The position numbers and the translations under genes are program-made. A DNA stretch of 64,000 nucleotides from Ophiobolus disseminans (Eukaryota; Ascomycota; Dothideomycetes; Pleosporales; Phaeosphaeriaceae), in NCBI GenBank assembly GCA_010093685.1, contig MU006219.1:1073531-1137530 (forward strand), written 5' to 3'. Each line of letters starts with the position of its first letter. The first letter of the stretch is position 1. The notes under the pieces were generated by a model. The model ran no database searches, was not told the DNA's origin, and was given only the letters and a program-made list of their open reading frames with translations. Shown here piece by piece: positions 10,989 to 21,065 of this stretch.

Positions 10989-13200
10989 TTAAATCCAGCC
11001 TATCGGTCCACGATGCTCATTTCGTCTCTTCAGAGTCGGCGAGACGCACGTTTGCGCCGATACCTTCCAACCATGTTCAGGAAGCAACTTGATCCTGACC
11101 TTTTCAGCTCCTTTCTTCGATGCGTGTCCACCTGTTGAAGACGATGATATTTCCTTCTGCACATCCGGTGGCAGACTATAAATCAATGCCGGCATTGCCG
11201 ACGTCTTCCATATGCCCAAGGACCCGTCTCCAGAGGTTTTAACGATGGTCAAGACCAAGAAAACTAGGCTGAGGATGAGGAGAAGAAAAGGGAAGGCAAG
11301 CCATTCCCAATGTATAGCAACGTATGTTTCCCTGCTAAATGCATCCCCTTGAAGCATGGTATGGCCTGGGGCTGAACGAATGACATTAGTCATCGCTATG
11401 GCGAGCCTTTCCAGATGTCTGGGAACAATATATGGTGATATCCAGGGATTGAACCGTAACTGGCGGTTGTAGGCAAGTCCTTCTCTGCTAAGCTTGTACC
11501 GCAAGGTCGGGTCGATGGTAGCAGCTGTTGTGGTGGCGAAGGACGGAAATATATCAATAAAACTCTGGATGACCTTATAAGCGGTCGTGTTGGAAGTTCC
11601 GTAACCAGAGATGTTGCGCCCATCGGAAGTTCTTCCATCAACCACAATATCTTGCATGTAAAAGATATCCGTTCCACTACCCATCTCATCAACGTAAGGG
11701 AACGCCAGCCACGGAAATGGGCCTGCAGTGGAATTGAAGTGAGTTTCGCTGATATTCTCTTCATATTTCCCAAAATCGTAAGTTGATTTGATCGTCTTGA
11801 CGCACCAGTAGAGAACGCATTCCTGCGCCGCTGGTGGTATTCTCCTGTGTACAGTTTCCATCGAGGCGTTGACCGCGCTGACAATCAACACATCCACAAT
11901 CGTGTTGCGCATATGCTTGAAAAGGACGGAGCCGTTTCCATAAAGAGGCTCCCTGGTCGTTAAATGTGTCAAAGGCAAAGTGCGCATGAGAAGGGACTCG
12001 GCTGGAGTGGACTCGTTGGCATCCATAAGGCGGCCAGACATTAGCACTGGATGCTCGCTTGTGCTGTTAAGAAAATAGCCGCACATGGTGCCATTCGGAT
12101 ACTTTTCCTCGGCAGTAAAGCCACCCGGTAGACTTGACAACCAATCAATCTTGCTGGTAAGACAAGCATACGTGAGGTAGCTTGAGATGTCTGCACATTG
12201 GCTGCAGACGCCCAGTGTTTCGTACACCGGCCACGTGCATTTGCTCGTTGGACAAGTCTTGGGAAGTCCTGTTAGTGGACAACTCGTACAGCTCTCCGAC
12301 AATTGTGGAACAGTCGTTACTTACAAGTGGGATCTCAGGCTGGGATCCATTGCCGACCTGAATGGGCTGTGTGCCATTGCCATACGAGAATTTCTCGACA
12401 ATGTGAAAGAGGTCAGGGTTGTTCGAGGCTATAGGGAATCCACCTCTAAACTCTTTTTCCACGCCTGGGTTGTACCATTCGGTTCTTGGGATTTTGCTAG
12501 AAACTTCTTCTCGTGACCATCTCTCAGGCAGTTCCACGACCTGTTGGAAGAAAGTGTCGATCGCAAGAAGAAGAATGACAAGTAGAGCGCCTAGGGCAGC
12601 TAGCGACCGTCCACGTGTTCTGAACAAAAGCATTGCCGCACCCCAAGGACCCCTGGTAGCTTTGTCGAATATTTCAAAATCCCACATAGCCTTAGCGCTG
12701 TTAAACCAGTTCCATTTGAGTTGTCCGAGGGCTTCTGAAGTAGGGACAATGAGAGCTGCAGACGCGATCTTTCCGAGCACGTTTGCCGTAGTGAGGAGTA
12801 TCCCCGATTTCGATGCTGAAATTGGCTGACCTTTGAGATATACATAGATTCCAACCACAGCGACCATGCAAACCAAACTCATGCACCAACTGACAATTTC
12901 GAACAGCCACCTCTTCAGCGCGCTTTGTGACGCGTCATACTCAGCGAGCTTCCTCTCGATTCTTTGGGTAAAATCCAGGGAGTTCTTTTCCTGCGTGGGT
13001 TCGCCGAGTGCCTCGCAGTACATGTTTCCATTGCCTGAGCAAGATTGGTGGTGTGAAGGATAGCATGACCGCTGCTGACATGGCGCGACCGGCGAAACAA
13101 TGCTTGCTGAAACTGGGAGCATCTGGCGATGGAGTTGATACAGAGGTTGGATCTCAGTAGGATCCTGGTAGTTTTGATAGCGTTGGTGGGTAGCGGGCAC
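10989..13200 (-). CDS. DUF3176 membrane protein, paralogue B (intact)
   Basis: This is a fungal DUF3176 protein of unknown function. Exons 13200-12325 and 12257-10989 join in phase 0 across a 67-nt intron to give 714 aa. The layout starts with an N-terminal cytosolic region with an ERKLAEYDASQ block. Three hydrophobic spans follow: RWLFEIVSWCMSLVCMVAVV, then GKIASAALIVPTSEALGQLKW, then GRSLAALGALLVILLLAIDTFFQQVV. After these comes a large loop of about 400 residues with conserved cysteines (TCPTSKCTW, VCSQCADI, MCGYFLN, ECVLYWCVKT) and many N-x-S/T sites, so it is probably extracytoplasmic. A last span (WLAFPFLLLILSLVFLVLTIV) leads to a short tail with the conserved AMPALIYSLPPDV and RIKLLPEHGWKVS motifs. 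The acceptor at 12258 was chosen over an earlier AG because it restores the cysteine motif seen in the paralogues. Confidence 0.88.
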
Positions 13201-13754
13201 AACGTCTGTTCATTGAGTGATCTTACACAGATGAGGCCAGCCGTGTACCTCTTGAAGAATAAGCTCAACACTGAAACTCATCGCGGTCGCTTAGTGGGCG
13301 CATAGGCCCTGATATGGCGATTGGAGTGAGGTCGGCGCTAATTGGTGTACCTATATGCAAGGCTGCTCTGAGTAGCTCTAAAATCAGCCTTTAGCGCTGT
13401 GGCGCGCTAAGGCGTCTTCGTGCATACCGGTAATTTTGCGAGGCTGCAGCAACCGATTTTGCCATGCCGTTTACCCGAATTTTGCGGCTCCCTAGCGGAT
13501 GGTTTGGTGATGTTCCAAGGTTGTAGTGGTGAAACGCTAATTGAAAGACCAAGCGCAACTGGTTGCTAAGACCAATACAGATATGGTAATCACGAAGTAC
13601 CCCAGTACTTCAGGAACAGATCTTGGACGGCAAGAGGAAGAACGTTCGTGCGAAGAGTATCGTTCTCGTCGATACGAAGCGGCGATCATCGACAAGAATT
13701 ACAATTTATGCGCAAGATTGTTGAGGCAATCATCGTGTTCCATATATAAACCAA
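13201..13754. repeat. Intergenic duplicate 1 (between paralogues B and C)
   Basis: There is no gene here. From about 13428 to 13740 this stretch matches, with many substitutions, the region 14906-15060 plus 15274-15430 between paralogues C and D. Shared landmarks include GCGAGGCTGCAGCA, CCGATTTTGCCATGCCGTTT and ACGTTCGTGC. It therefore marks the junction of a tandem duplication of gene plus spacer. It is the empty-site version of the spacer, because it lacks the MITE-like element inserted in the other copy. Confidence 0.65.
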
Positions 13755-14534
13755 TCATACCCATCCTGGAGGCGGCTGAGGATTGATTCTCCTGGACAGC
13801 GTAGGAGATGTACAACTATGCCCAGAAACCCTCCAGCCCTGATTCGGCATTAATCTAATCTTGACTTTCTTCGACCCACCACTATTCGTGCTCCCCCATG
13901 TTGATGCGGTCGTCAAGTTGCCTCGTGCGTCTGGCGGTAGACTGTAGAGCAAAGTAGGCATGGCGGAAGTTTCCCACATGCCAATATTATCATTTGCGTC
14001 TTTGGAAGTTCTGACGATGGTAGCAATCAGAAAGACAACGCACAAAGCGAGCATAACCAACGGGAAAGTAAGCCAAGCCCAGTTGACATGCACATAAGTT
14101 TCAGAAACAAAGGCTTGCCCTAAAACGAACTCGTTGCTACCAGGCTCAGACCTGGCGAAGTTCGTGATGGCTGTGGCGATTCTCTCCATGTGGCTCGTGA
14201 CGTTGTTTGGGCTTAACCATGGGTTGAAATTATACGCACGATACATGACTCGGTCTGTAAAGCTCCTTCTGTACTTCAAAAATGGCTTTGCTGTGGGGTT
14301 TGCGACCGTGATCAAAGAAGGGAAAATCTGATCAAAGATGAACACAAGGTCGACCATGGTCTCGTTTATAACGCCGTAGCCTGGACCGTCACGGCTCATA
14401 CCCGGTGGATAGATGTGGACGTCTCCGACATATGACGTTGTCGTTCCCTTCTCTTCGGGAAAATATGTCGTAGACCAAGGATATGGCGTTTTCGTTGTGT
14501 TGTAAAACACGTCCTCCTCTTCCTCTTCGTACAA
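13755..14534 (-). pseudogene. DUF3176 paralogue C, 5'-truncated
   Basis: Only the 3' third of a DUF3176 gene remains. It runs from an Asp/Glu-rich lead into VFYNTTKTPYPW, through the last ectodomain part (FNPWLSPNNVTSHMERIA) and the terminal membrane span (WLTFPLVMLALCVVFLIATIV). It ends with the MPTLLYSLPPDARG and RLMPNQGWRVSG tail motifs and PPPGWV. The retained reading frame is open and free of stops. Upstream of 14534 the coding sequence ends abruptly in an AT-rich block. All three N-terminal membrane spans and the first half of the cysteine-containing loop are missing. The tail is closest to paralogue D (PQPPPGWV in both), as expected of a recent duplicate. Expression is doubtful without the 5' half. 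Confidence 0.82.
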
Positions 14535-14867
14535 AAATTAAAAAAAAAATTTTAATTTTTTTTAAACTTTTTAAAAGTATACCGGTAGTAGAACTCTTAA
14601 TTTATAGAGAAAAGTTAAGTATACTTCTCACTAAAGTTACTTAGACTATAGTATTTTCTATATTAAATTAATTTTTTTAAGCCTTTTAAGATTTCTAAAT
14701 TTAGCTATTATTACAAAAATTTATAGATCTAATCTTTTTAGAATTCTAGAATTCTATACTTATAAAGTATCTAAAACTGTATATCTTTAGTATATAGCTT
14801 TTCTTTATTTTAATTACTAGATTAGGCTATAGAAATAGAAAAAGACTAGAGATTTTGGTGAGGAAAG
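14535..14867. mobile_element. AT-rich repeat relic interrupting paralogue C
   Basis: About 330 bases of extreme A+T content (long A and T runs, TATAG and CTTTTTAAG motifs) are flanked by normal-composition DNA. The block separates the truncated 3' end of paralogue C from the sequence that is its promoter-side spacer in the other duplicate. It therefore replaces the 5' coding region. Such composition is typical of transposon remnants degraded by repeat-induced point mutation in Pezizomycotina. No open reading frame or terminal repeat can be traced in it. Confidence 0.6.
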
Positions 14868-14901
14868 TGGCTCGAGCGGCCGTCTGGCTCGAACGGCCGT
14901 C
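14868..14901. repeat. Two adjacent 17-bp direct repeats at the edge of the AT-rich block
   Basis: TGGCTCGAGCGGCCGTC (14868-14884) is followed directly by the same 17 bases with one G-to-A change (14885-14901). The GC-rich pair sits exactly where the AT-rich relic meets normal sequence. It may be the preserved end of the inserted element. Confidence 0.6.
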
Positions 14902-15445
14902 CACCTCGGTAATTTAGCGAGGCTGCAGCAGCCGATTTTGCCATGCCGTTTGCACGATCATTGCGGCTTTTTAGTAAATGATGTGGTAGTTGCGTGTTGT
15001 CGTGGTGAAATGCTCAGTAGAAAAGCAAGTGCAACTGACAGCCCAAGTGCCCAGGTGGTATTGTGAGTTGCGAAATAACCGCTCCACCCCCCTTATTAGA
15101 AAACGTTGTAATCTTCTATTATAGCTCTCTTATTGGCTCTAAATGTCTGGTAAACGTGCCCCGCCCGTAAAATAGCGTAACCACTCAGTTTCAACCAATA
15201 GGAGCCCTAGAATAGTAGATTACAACGTTTTTTACAAGATAGGGGGTGGAGCGGTTATTTTGCAACTCACCGATAACCATGAAACACGTGGGTACCTCGG
15301 CAACAAATCCAACCCGCCACAACGTTCGTGCAAGAAACATCGTTCACATTGATACAAAGGGATGATCACTAATAGTTGATCCGACTTTGATGCAAGATTG
15401 TTAATTTGTTAAGTAATTGTTATATAGGTATCATCGATGAACCAT
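14902..15445. repeat. Intergenic duplicate 2 (between paralogues C and D), with insertion
   Basis: This stretch is homologous to intergenic duplicate 1, but it is split by a MITE-like element at about 15061-15273. The left part (14906-15060) aligns with about 13428-13585. The right part (15274-15430) aligns with about 13595-13740, up to the downstream gene's 3' end. No gene is present. Confidence 0.62.
15061..15273. mobile_element. MITE-like element with long terminal inverted repeats
   Basis: A non-coding element of about 213 bp has ends that are inverted copies over roughly 75 bases. The left end GTGAGTTGCGAAATAACCGC (from 15063) matches the reverse complement of the right end (to 15270). 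The match continues through CTCCACCCCC, then AACGTTGTAATCT, then a CTATT-N-TAG stretch to the ATTGG/CCAAT arms near 15134 and 15204. Both sides are bounded by TA (15059-15060 and 15274-15275), which fits Tc1/mariner-type insertion. The other copy of the duplicated spacer lacks it. No transposase is encoded. Confidence 0.8.
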
Positions 15446-17706
15446 TCATACCCAGCCCGGTGGTGGCTGTGTATTATTTCTCCTGGACAGCGTCGGAGAC
15501 GTAATCATCTGTCCAGAGACTCTCCAACCCTGATCTGGTAGCAATCGGATCTTGACTTTCTTCGCATCGCCGCCTGTTGTACTACGCGATGTTAAGGTCT
15601 TTGTCAGATTGTTGCGCACATCTTGCGGTAAGCTGTAGATCAATGCCGGCATGGCGGAAGTTTTCCATGTGCCAAAGTCTCCCGTCGCATCATTTGAAGT
15701 CTTGATGATTGTGGCGACGAGAAATACGATACACAAAATGAGCATGGCGAGTGGGAATGTTAGCCAGCCCCAGTGCACTTTGACGTATGTTTCTGGGGCG
15801 AATGCTTGGCCGATGACAAGTTCATTGCTGTTGGGGTCCGATCTGACTAGATTTGCTAAAGCCATCGCGAGCCTCTCCATATGGTTGGTGACGTTGTTGG
15901 GTGCTAGCCATGGACTAAAGGTAACAGGGCGGAATACGACCTTATCCCTGAAACTAGTCTTGACCTTCATGAAGGGTTTCGCTGCCGCGTTGGCGATCGT
16001 GATCATAGATGGGAATATCTCATCCAGAGCTACGACGGTCTCTATTTGGGTATTGTTGGAAAGACCATAGCCGGGGCCATCGCGACTTGCATTTGGCGGA
16101 TAAATGCTGATGTTCCCGGCGTACTCCATGTAGGTCGACTTATGGTTAGGATGATCAATGGCTAACCATCGAAACTCCGTCTTGCTAGTATTGAATACCG
16201 TGTCCTCAACAACCTCCTTATAAGTCCCCCAGGAATAAGACGAGCGAAGTGTCTTTACGCACCACGATAGCATGCACTCCTGGGCAACTGGCAACTCTTT
16301 GCGATAAACACTTTCCGCAGAGCCATCGGCAGCACTTACGATCAAGGCATCCAGTATCGGACCGTTAAGATGCTTGAAGTTTATTGATCCACCATAGAGC
16401 CCTTCCCTGCGAGGATTTGTGACCAATGGAAGGGTTCGCATCAGTAGAGTCTCTCCAATCTCAGAACTGCCATTGTCGACAACCCGATAGCCTGACATAA
16501 GAACAGGCGCGACGCTTGTTGCGTTCAAGAAATACCCACAGGCCGTTCCTATAAGTGATGGAGTTAGTACTTCGGAAATATAATAGAAGGTGATTTTGGA
16601 GTGAAACTTCGCTCTAAGCACACTCAGACTTCGTGAAACAACTACATGAAAAAAAATGCTTACCGTTTGGATAGGTATTTTCTGTTCCAGGTCCCATTGA
16701 ACTCCTGATCCAATCCATTTTCATGGGAAGGCACGCGTATGTAAGGAGACTGCTGACGTCTACGCAAGCGCTACAAACGCTCAACAACTGGTAAGGGCTC
16801 CACTCGCATTGGCTGGTTGGGCAAGAGAGGGGAAATCCTGCTTGGGTATTGTTGCCGCCTGCCGTGTATTGAGTACCATTCTGGTCATAGAAATAAGGAC
16901 TCAGTGCTCCTCTCACATCCGGACCGGCTGTGGTCATCGGACTATCGCCCATATCGCTTTGAAATGTATAAACGCTCGCCGGTTGATACTGAATAGTGCG
17001 TGATATGGATCCTTCCCCGCGTACCGTCCATCTTTCCGGCAGGTCGGTTACTTGTTGGAAGAAGGTATCAATTCCCAGTAGAAGGACCGTTATCATCGCC
17101 CCGAGTGCTGCAAGCGACTTTCCTTTAGTTCGGAAAAGTAAGAGAATTGAGCCCCAAACACCTCTTGATGCTTTATCAAATATCTCAAAATCCAGGGCAT
17201 CTTTTGACTCCTTACCATGAAACCAGGACCACTTTAGCTGCCCAATAGCTTCCGAGATAGGAAGAATAAGAGCTGCGGAAGCGATCTTGGATAGCACGGT
17301 AATGATCGTAAGACCGAAAGACCATTTCCCAAGAGGCCGGTTTTGAAGCAAAGCTAGTAATGCGATAATCGCACCTTCTCAAGTTAGGAAAGTGCTATGA
17401 TTTGGGATATGTATCCTTGAGCTACTCACCCATACAAAGTGCACTTATTATGACGCTGACTATCTCAAACAACCACCGTTTGAAAATACTCTTTGAAGCA
17501 TTGTACTGTGCAAGCTTCCGCTCAATCCGCCGAGGAATATCGAGTGAAAAACGTTCCCGCACGGACGCTCGGTAGGACGGCGGTGGTACATCGCAATGCT
17601 CATCAAGGCCCGAGAGTGTGCGAGAGAAAGTCTGCCTTGAGGCGACTAGTGGTCGTCCTGGAGTTTGCATGTTTGCTTGAATTGCGACGGATGACAAGCC
17701 TAACAC
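15446..17706 (-). CDS. DUF3176 membrane protein, paralogue D (intact)
   Basis: Three exons (17706-17430, 17374-16664, 16548-15446) give 696 aa, with both introns (55 and 115 nt) in phase 1. The architecture matches paralogue B. There is an N-terminal RRIERKLAQYNASKSIFKRW block, then spans LFEIVSVIISALCMGAIIALL, SKIASAALILPISEAIGQLKW and GKSLAALGAMITVLLLGIDTFF. A cysteine- and N-glycosylation-rich loop follows (SCPTSQCEW, VCSACVDV, ACGYFLNATS, ECMLSWCVKTL), then a final span (WLTFPLAMLILCIVFLVATII). The tail carries AMPALIYSLPQDV and RLLPDQGWRVSG. The proposed intron 2 is longer than usual and contains an A/T run, but removing it joins YPNG to TACGYFLN exactly as in the paralogues. The function of the family is unknown. 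Confidence 0.88.
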
Positions 17707-20240
17707 AAGTGGACGAACAAACGCGGCGTTCCAATGGCGATTAAAGCCCTAGATCGATGTTTGAAAACTGTGATGAGCTGGAGCTGGGGTATGGCGGGCT
17801 GATAGCACCTGGGGGCTCTGCACAAAGCGAGCCCTTTGCACCAGACAAGTCATGACAGGCGGTAATAGAATGCTGCGTAAAGACTATGGGTCGACATCGC
17901 AGCGCTTCGCTTGGGCCGGGGTCAATAGGCCTCTTGCGACTGGATTATCTCGCGCCATGCGGGAATCGGCAGTCTCTGTAGATGTTTTTGGGTGCGATTG
18001 TACAACCTGGGTCGCCGTAAGCGCTGCGGCACGGAGGCTCAGCGGCTACACCTGGGCAGCTTGCAGCCTAGGCGTTACGTGGTCAAAGCATGCGCACGAC
18101 AAGTTAGGCATGTTCATGTGCAGATAAATTCGGGCGCTAAAGTAAACGAAAGTCAGGTCGGTGTGCTAGACTACAACGATGCTTATGTTCAGATGATGGT
18201 GGAGGAGGAAGAGGCGCACTCGCTTGTCTGGAGGAACCCTGCAATACTAAGTAGTCAGTTCCAGCGGCCCCTAGGCTCATCAAGGCACGTAACATGACAA
18301 CCCAGCAAACTCATCCTCTTGAGAACCCGCCAGAGAGAGAAGATATCGTAGGAGCGGTCTAGCAAACCACACTCTCTTGCAGTTAGTTTGCGGGCTTGGT
18401 AGTCAACTAAAACCACGAACCTGGAATGACAATTTGGAAATTGTATGTGAGGTAGGTGTGGATACCTAGGTATGCTTTGGTGGCTTGTCGCCTCCAAAGC
18501 CTCAATTGCTGTCATTCTCCCTCCATCTAAAGTTCGCATGGAGGCCTGAGTGGCAATTTTGGCCTTTATGCTTCACAGGCCTGTTGAGCGTATTTCTTTA
18601 CTAACGCGACACCTTTGTCCCCCTCCTAATACACATCATTATGTTTGATTGGGCGTCACCACCCGAGCTCAGTTGAACAAAGTTCTCGGTCACACGGTCA
18701 AGTGCAACAAGTTGCAAATGAGAAGGGTGAATCATGGCGCAACATATTCATGCGTCATGGCGTTGTAGGAGAACGTGCACTTCAAAATGCCCGCACGTCA
18801 TGCATATGAACACAGGCCTGGTGGTAAATAAGCGACAACCGATGAATGAAAGCGGCATCTCCTGCTTGTGATGAATTGCACCTCTGTCTCACCGGCGAGC
18901 AGCTTGTGTAGCGCTATTGAACGGCGGTACTATTGTTCACATTCAGGTCTGACCGATGATGGGGATGCATGAACGGTTGTTTCAATAAGGTTGAAGGCAG
19001 ATGTTGGGCATAGTCCGAGCGCCGTTGGGGCTAGGCTCCGGCGCTTACAGGTTGACTGCTATTGGTATTCGTGTTGAAAGTGTGCCAGCATTGGGGCCCG
19101 TCAAAGCATAAAAGAGGCTGGCATATTATCCGGAAAGGTGGCAATCCTGATGTCAGGTTCCATATAGTTGTGACGCAGAGTGGTCAAAGACTGAATATAT
19201 TGAGGTTTGGGTGTTGAGGTAGAAATGCGGATCAGAACGGACCGCAGCGTCAGGCTGAAGTTGTGTTCCGACTGGAATGGTTTCCGGGTCGATCATGGCT
19301 GCATATCTTACGCTAGTGGTCATATAGACGGGAGGTTAGACACCTGATAGCCACGAACGACGCGGATTCGCACGGCTTTCGCAATGAGCTTCATTCAATG
19401 TCTAACGAGATCTAGAAGTTGCAGAAAGCGTAACGCCGATTTCAGTCACGTGTAGGCATGAAATGTGACTCCTCTGAGTCGGGTCGCGGGAACGGCTGAT
19501 TGGCGTAGCGTGCCTTTCACCTGGAGCCAATCGCTTCGCCTCCAGCGACGGGGCCAAAACCGCCAAGCCACTCTCATATCGCCAATTGCTGTTCGATTGG
19601 TCAGAAATTGATCTTACAGCTGCGAAGGACTACGGGAATTAGAGGTGGAGAACTGTACTTACAAAATCCATCTGTTGGAAAGTTGCCTTGTCGAAAGCCT
19701 TTCGCGCGCTTGCAAATGTGATAGTTTGGTGTGATGAAATGCCTGAACAACTCGAATCATTGCGACGCGTTGTCGGGCCTCCATGAGGCCCGGCCTAACG
19801 CCTTGTGTTCCAGTCGCGTCGGTCTTCGAGTTTCAGCTTGCCAGATCAGTACCCCAACAATTATGCCTTTGCTCGTTCCTTCCAATGATTGCACAACATT
19901 CGCACAATCTCAGCATTGTGCTTGTTGCTCGCCATGCAAGTAATGTCGCGTCGGTGGCTTCTAAGGCGGCTATCGATATCGTGTCGGCGCGGGCTGAAGC
20001 GCTGAGGATGGGTGGTGGAGATGATGCTGTCGTGCGATGTGTGGATGCCGGCCATTGTCATGCTTTCGCCTTGATGGATAAAGGCATTACTGCTTCCCTT
20101 CTTTCTGGCCTCATCCCAAGTGGACCATTACCAAGTCTCACGCCTTCCTGAGTTTTGCCTGGCCGCGCCAGTACATTCTCTTTCCATTCAACACTCAACA
20201 ATCAACACTGTATACCTCACAGTCATCTCCAACCACAACC
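17707..20240. other. Long intergenic region, no gene recognised
   Basis: About 2.5 kb separate paralogue D from the secreted precursor gene. Open frames such as those near 18000-18300 and 19783-20151 have no domain, signal peptide or supporting splice pattern, so I do not call them. AAGCGCTGCGGC at 18019-18030 resembles the TAGCGCTGYGGC block found upstream of paralogues A and B. The last 80 bases before 20241 are a CA/TC-rich stretch typical of a fungal 5' untranslated region. Confidence 0.5.
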
Positions 20241-20919
20241 ATGCACGGACCAATGCTTCTTGTTGTTGCTTCTTTGATCGCACCTATTATTGCAGGTCCA
20301 GTACCGGTAGGACCGCTCGAGGTAAGTCTCTATAACAACGCGCTATGGGGGATCAATAGCTGACTTGGCACAGATTGGCTCGCGCCACGGCCCAGTTCTG
20401 AACCCGCGCAATTCTTTCTCTATCAACAGTTTTCTTCGGAATGTGTTGAAACGAAACACCATAGTAGAAGCCCTGCCAGATCTCGAAATAAGCAAACGGG
20501 CGACTGGCTTCCCCGAAGGTGGCTCCGGCAAGCGCGACTTCGGATTCCCAGATGGTGGACCCGGCAAACGTGATGTCGGGTTCCAAAATGGTGAAGCAAA
20601 GCCTCGAGGCCTCGAGGAGCGTGGCCGGGGTCAGCCAGGTGGTGGAGCAAAGTCTCGAGGCCTAGAGGAACGAGGCCGGGGCCAACCAGGTGGTGGAGCA
20701 AAGTCTCGAGGCCTCGAGGAGCGAGGCCGGGGTCAGCCAGGTGGTGGAGCAAAGTCTCGAGGCCTAGAGGAGCGAGGCCGGGGTCAGCCAGGTGGTGGTC
20801 CGAAATCCAGAAGTCTAGAAGAGCGAGGCCGTGGCCAGCCAGGTGGCGGAGCAAAGTCTCGAGGCCTAGAAGAGCGAGGTCGCGGTCAGCCAGGTGGCGG
20901 TGCTGGGAAAAGAGCTTGA
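20241..20919 (+). CDS. Secreted repeat precursor with KEX2-type sites (candidate peptide or RiPP precursor)
   Basis: Exons 20241-20321 and 20374-20919 (52-nt intron) encode 208 aa. Residues 1 to about 18 form a clear signal peptide (MHGPMLLVVASLIAPIIAG). A spacer follows, then dibasic Lys-Arg sites at about 53-54, 68-69, 80-81 and 92-93. These release short related segments of the pattern x-x-G-F-P/Q-D/E/N-G-G (ATGFPEGGSG, DFGFPDGGPG, DVGFQNGEA). Residues 102-203 are six near-identical 17-aa repeats with core GLEERGRGQPGGG joined by A-K-S/P-R. The protein ends in a last Lys-Arg plus Ala. This design is that of fungal KEX2-processed repeat proteins, which include pheromone and dikaritin-type RiPP precursors. 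No alpha-pheromone Trp-Cys core is present, and no UstY-like tailoring gene is seen nearby. A glycine-rich wall protein is an alternative. The product itself is not recognised. Confidence 0.78.
20596..20901 (+). repeat. Six tandem 51-bp in-frame repeats
   Basis: Six copies of a 51-base unit encode the 17-residue repeat of the secreted precursor. Copies differ mainly at third positions (for example CGTGGC versus CGAGGC) and by two replacement changes in copy five (A to P and G to S). Protein-level selection with occasional unit turnover would explain this. Confidence 0.9.
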
Positions 20920-21065
20920 AAAGAGGCCCAAGCCTTATGAGTTCATTTCTACCGAGAGATTGATCCACCTTATCTGTACCTTCCGGCACGACACGTCTGA
21001 ACCGATTTTATACCCATAATTCCCTTTGTAATACAGCAAGATCCGTCTGGAGATAATACCCGAGC

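Noticed and set aside
12145..12302. Frame break between the two halves of DUF3176 paralogue B, first read as a pseudogene
   Set aside because: A GTAAGT donor at 12324 and a CCAAG acceptor at 12258 join the halves in phase and restore the conserved cysteine motif, so this is an intron.
17992..18297. Possible small gene of about 100 codons upstream of DUF3176 paralogue D
   Set aside because: It has no domain, signal peptide or supporting splice sites, and it lies over a block that looks like a conserved promoter element.
20423..20989. Long minus-strand open frame of 188 codons over the secreted precursor
   Set aside because: It is the antisense of the 51-bp repeats. A repeat whose length is a multiple of three keeps several frames open. 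The plus strand has the signal peptide and clean splice sites.
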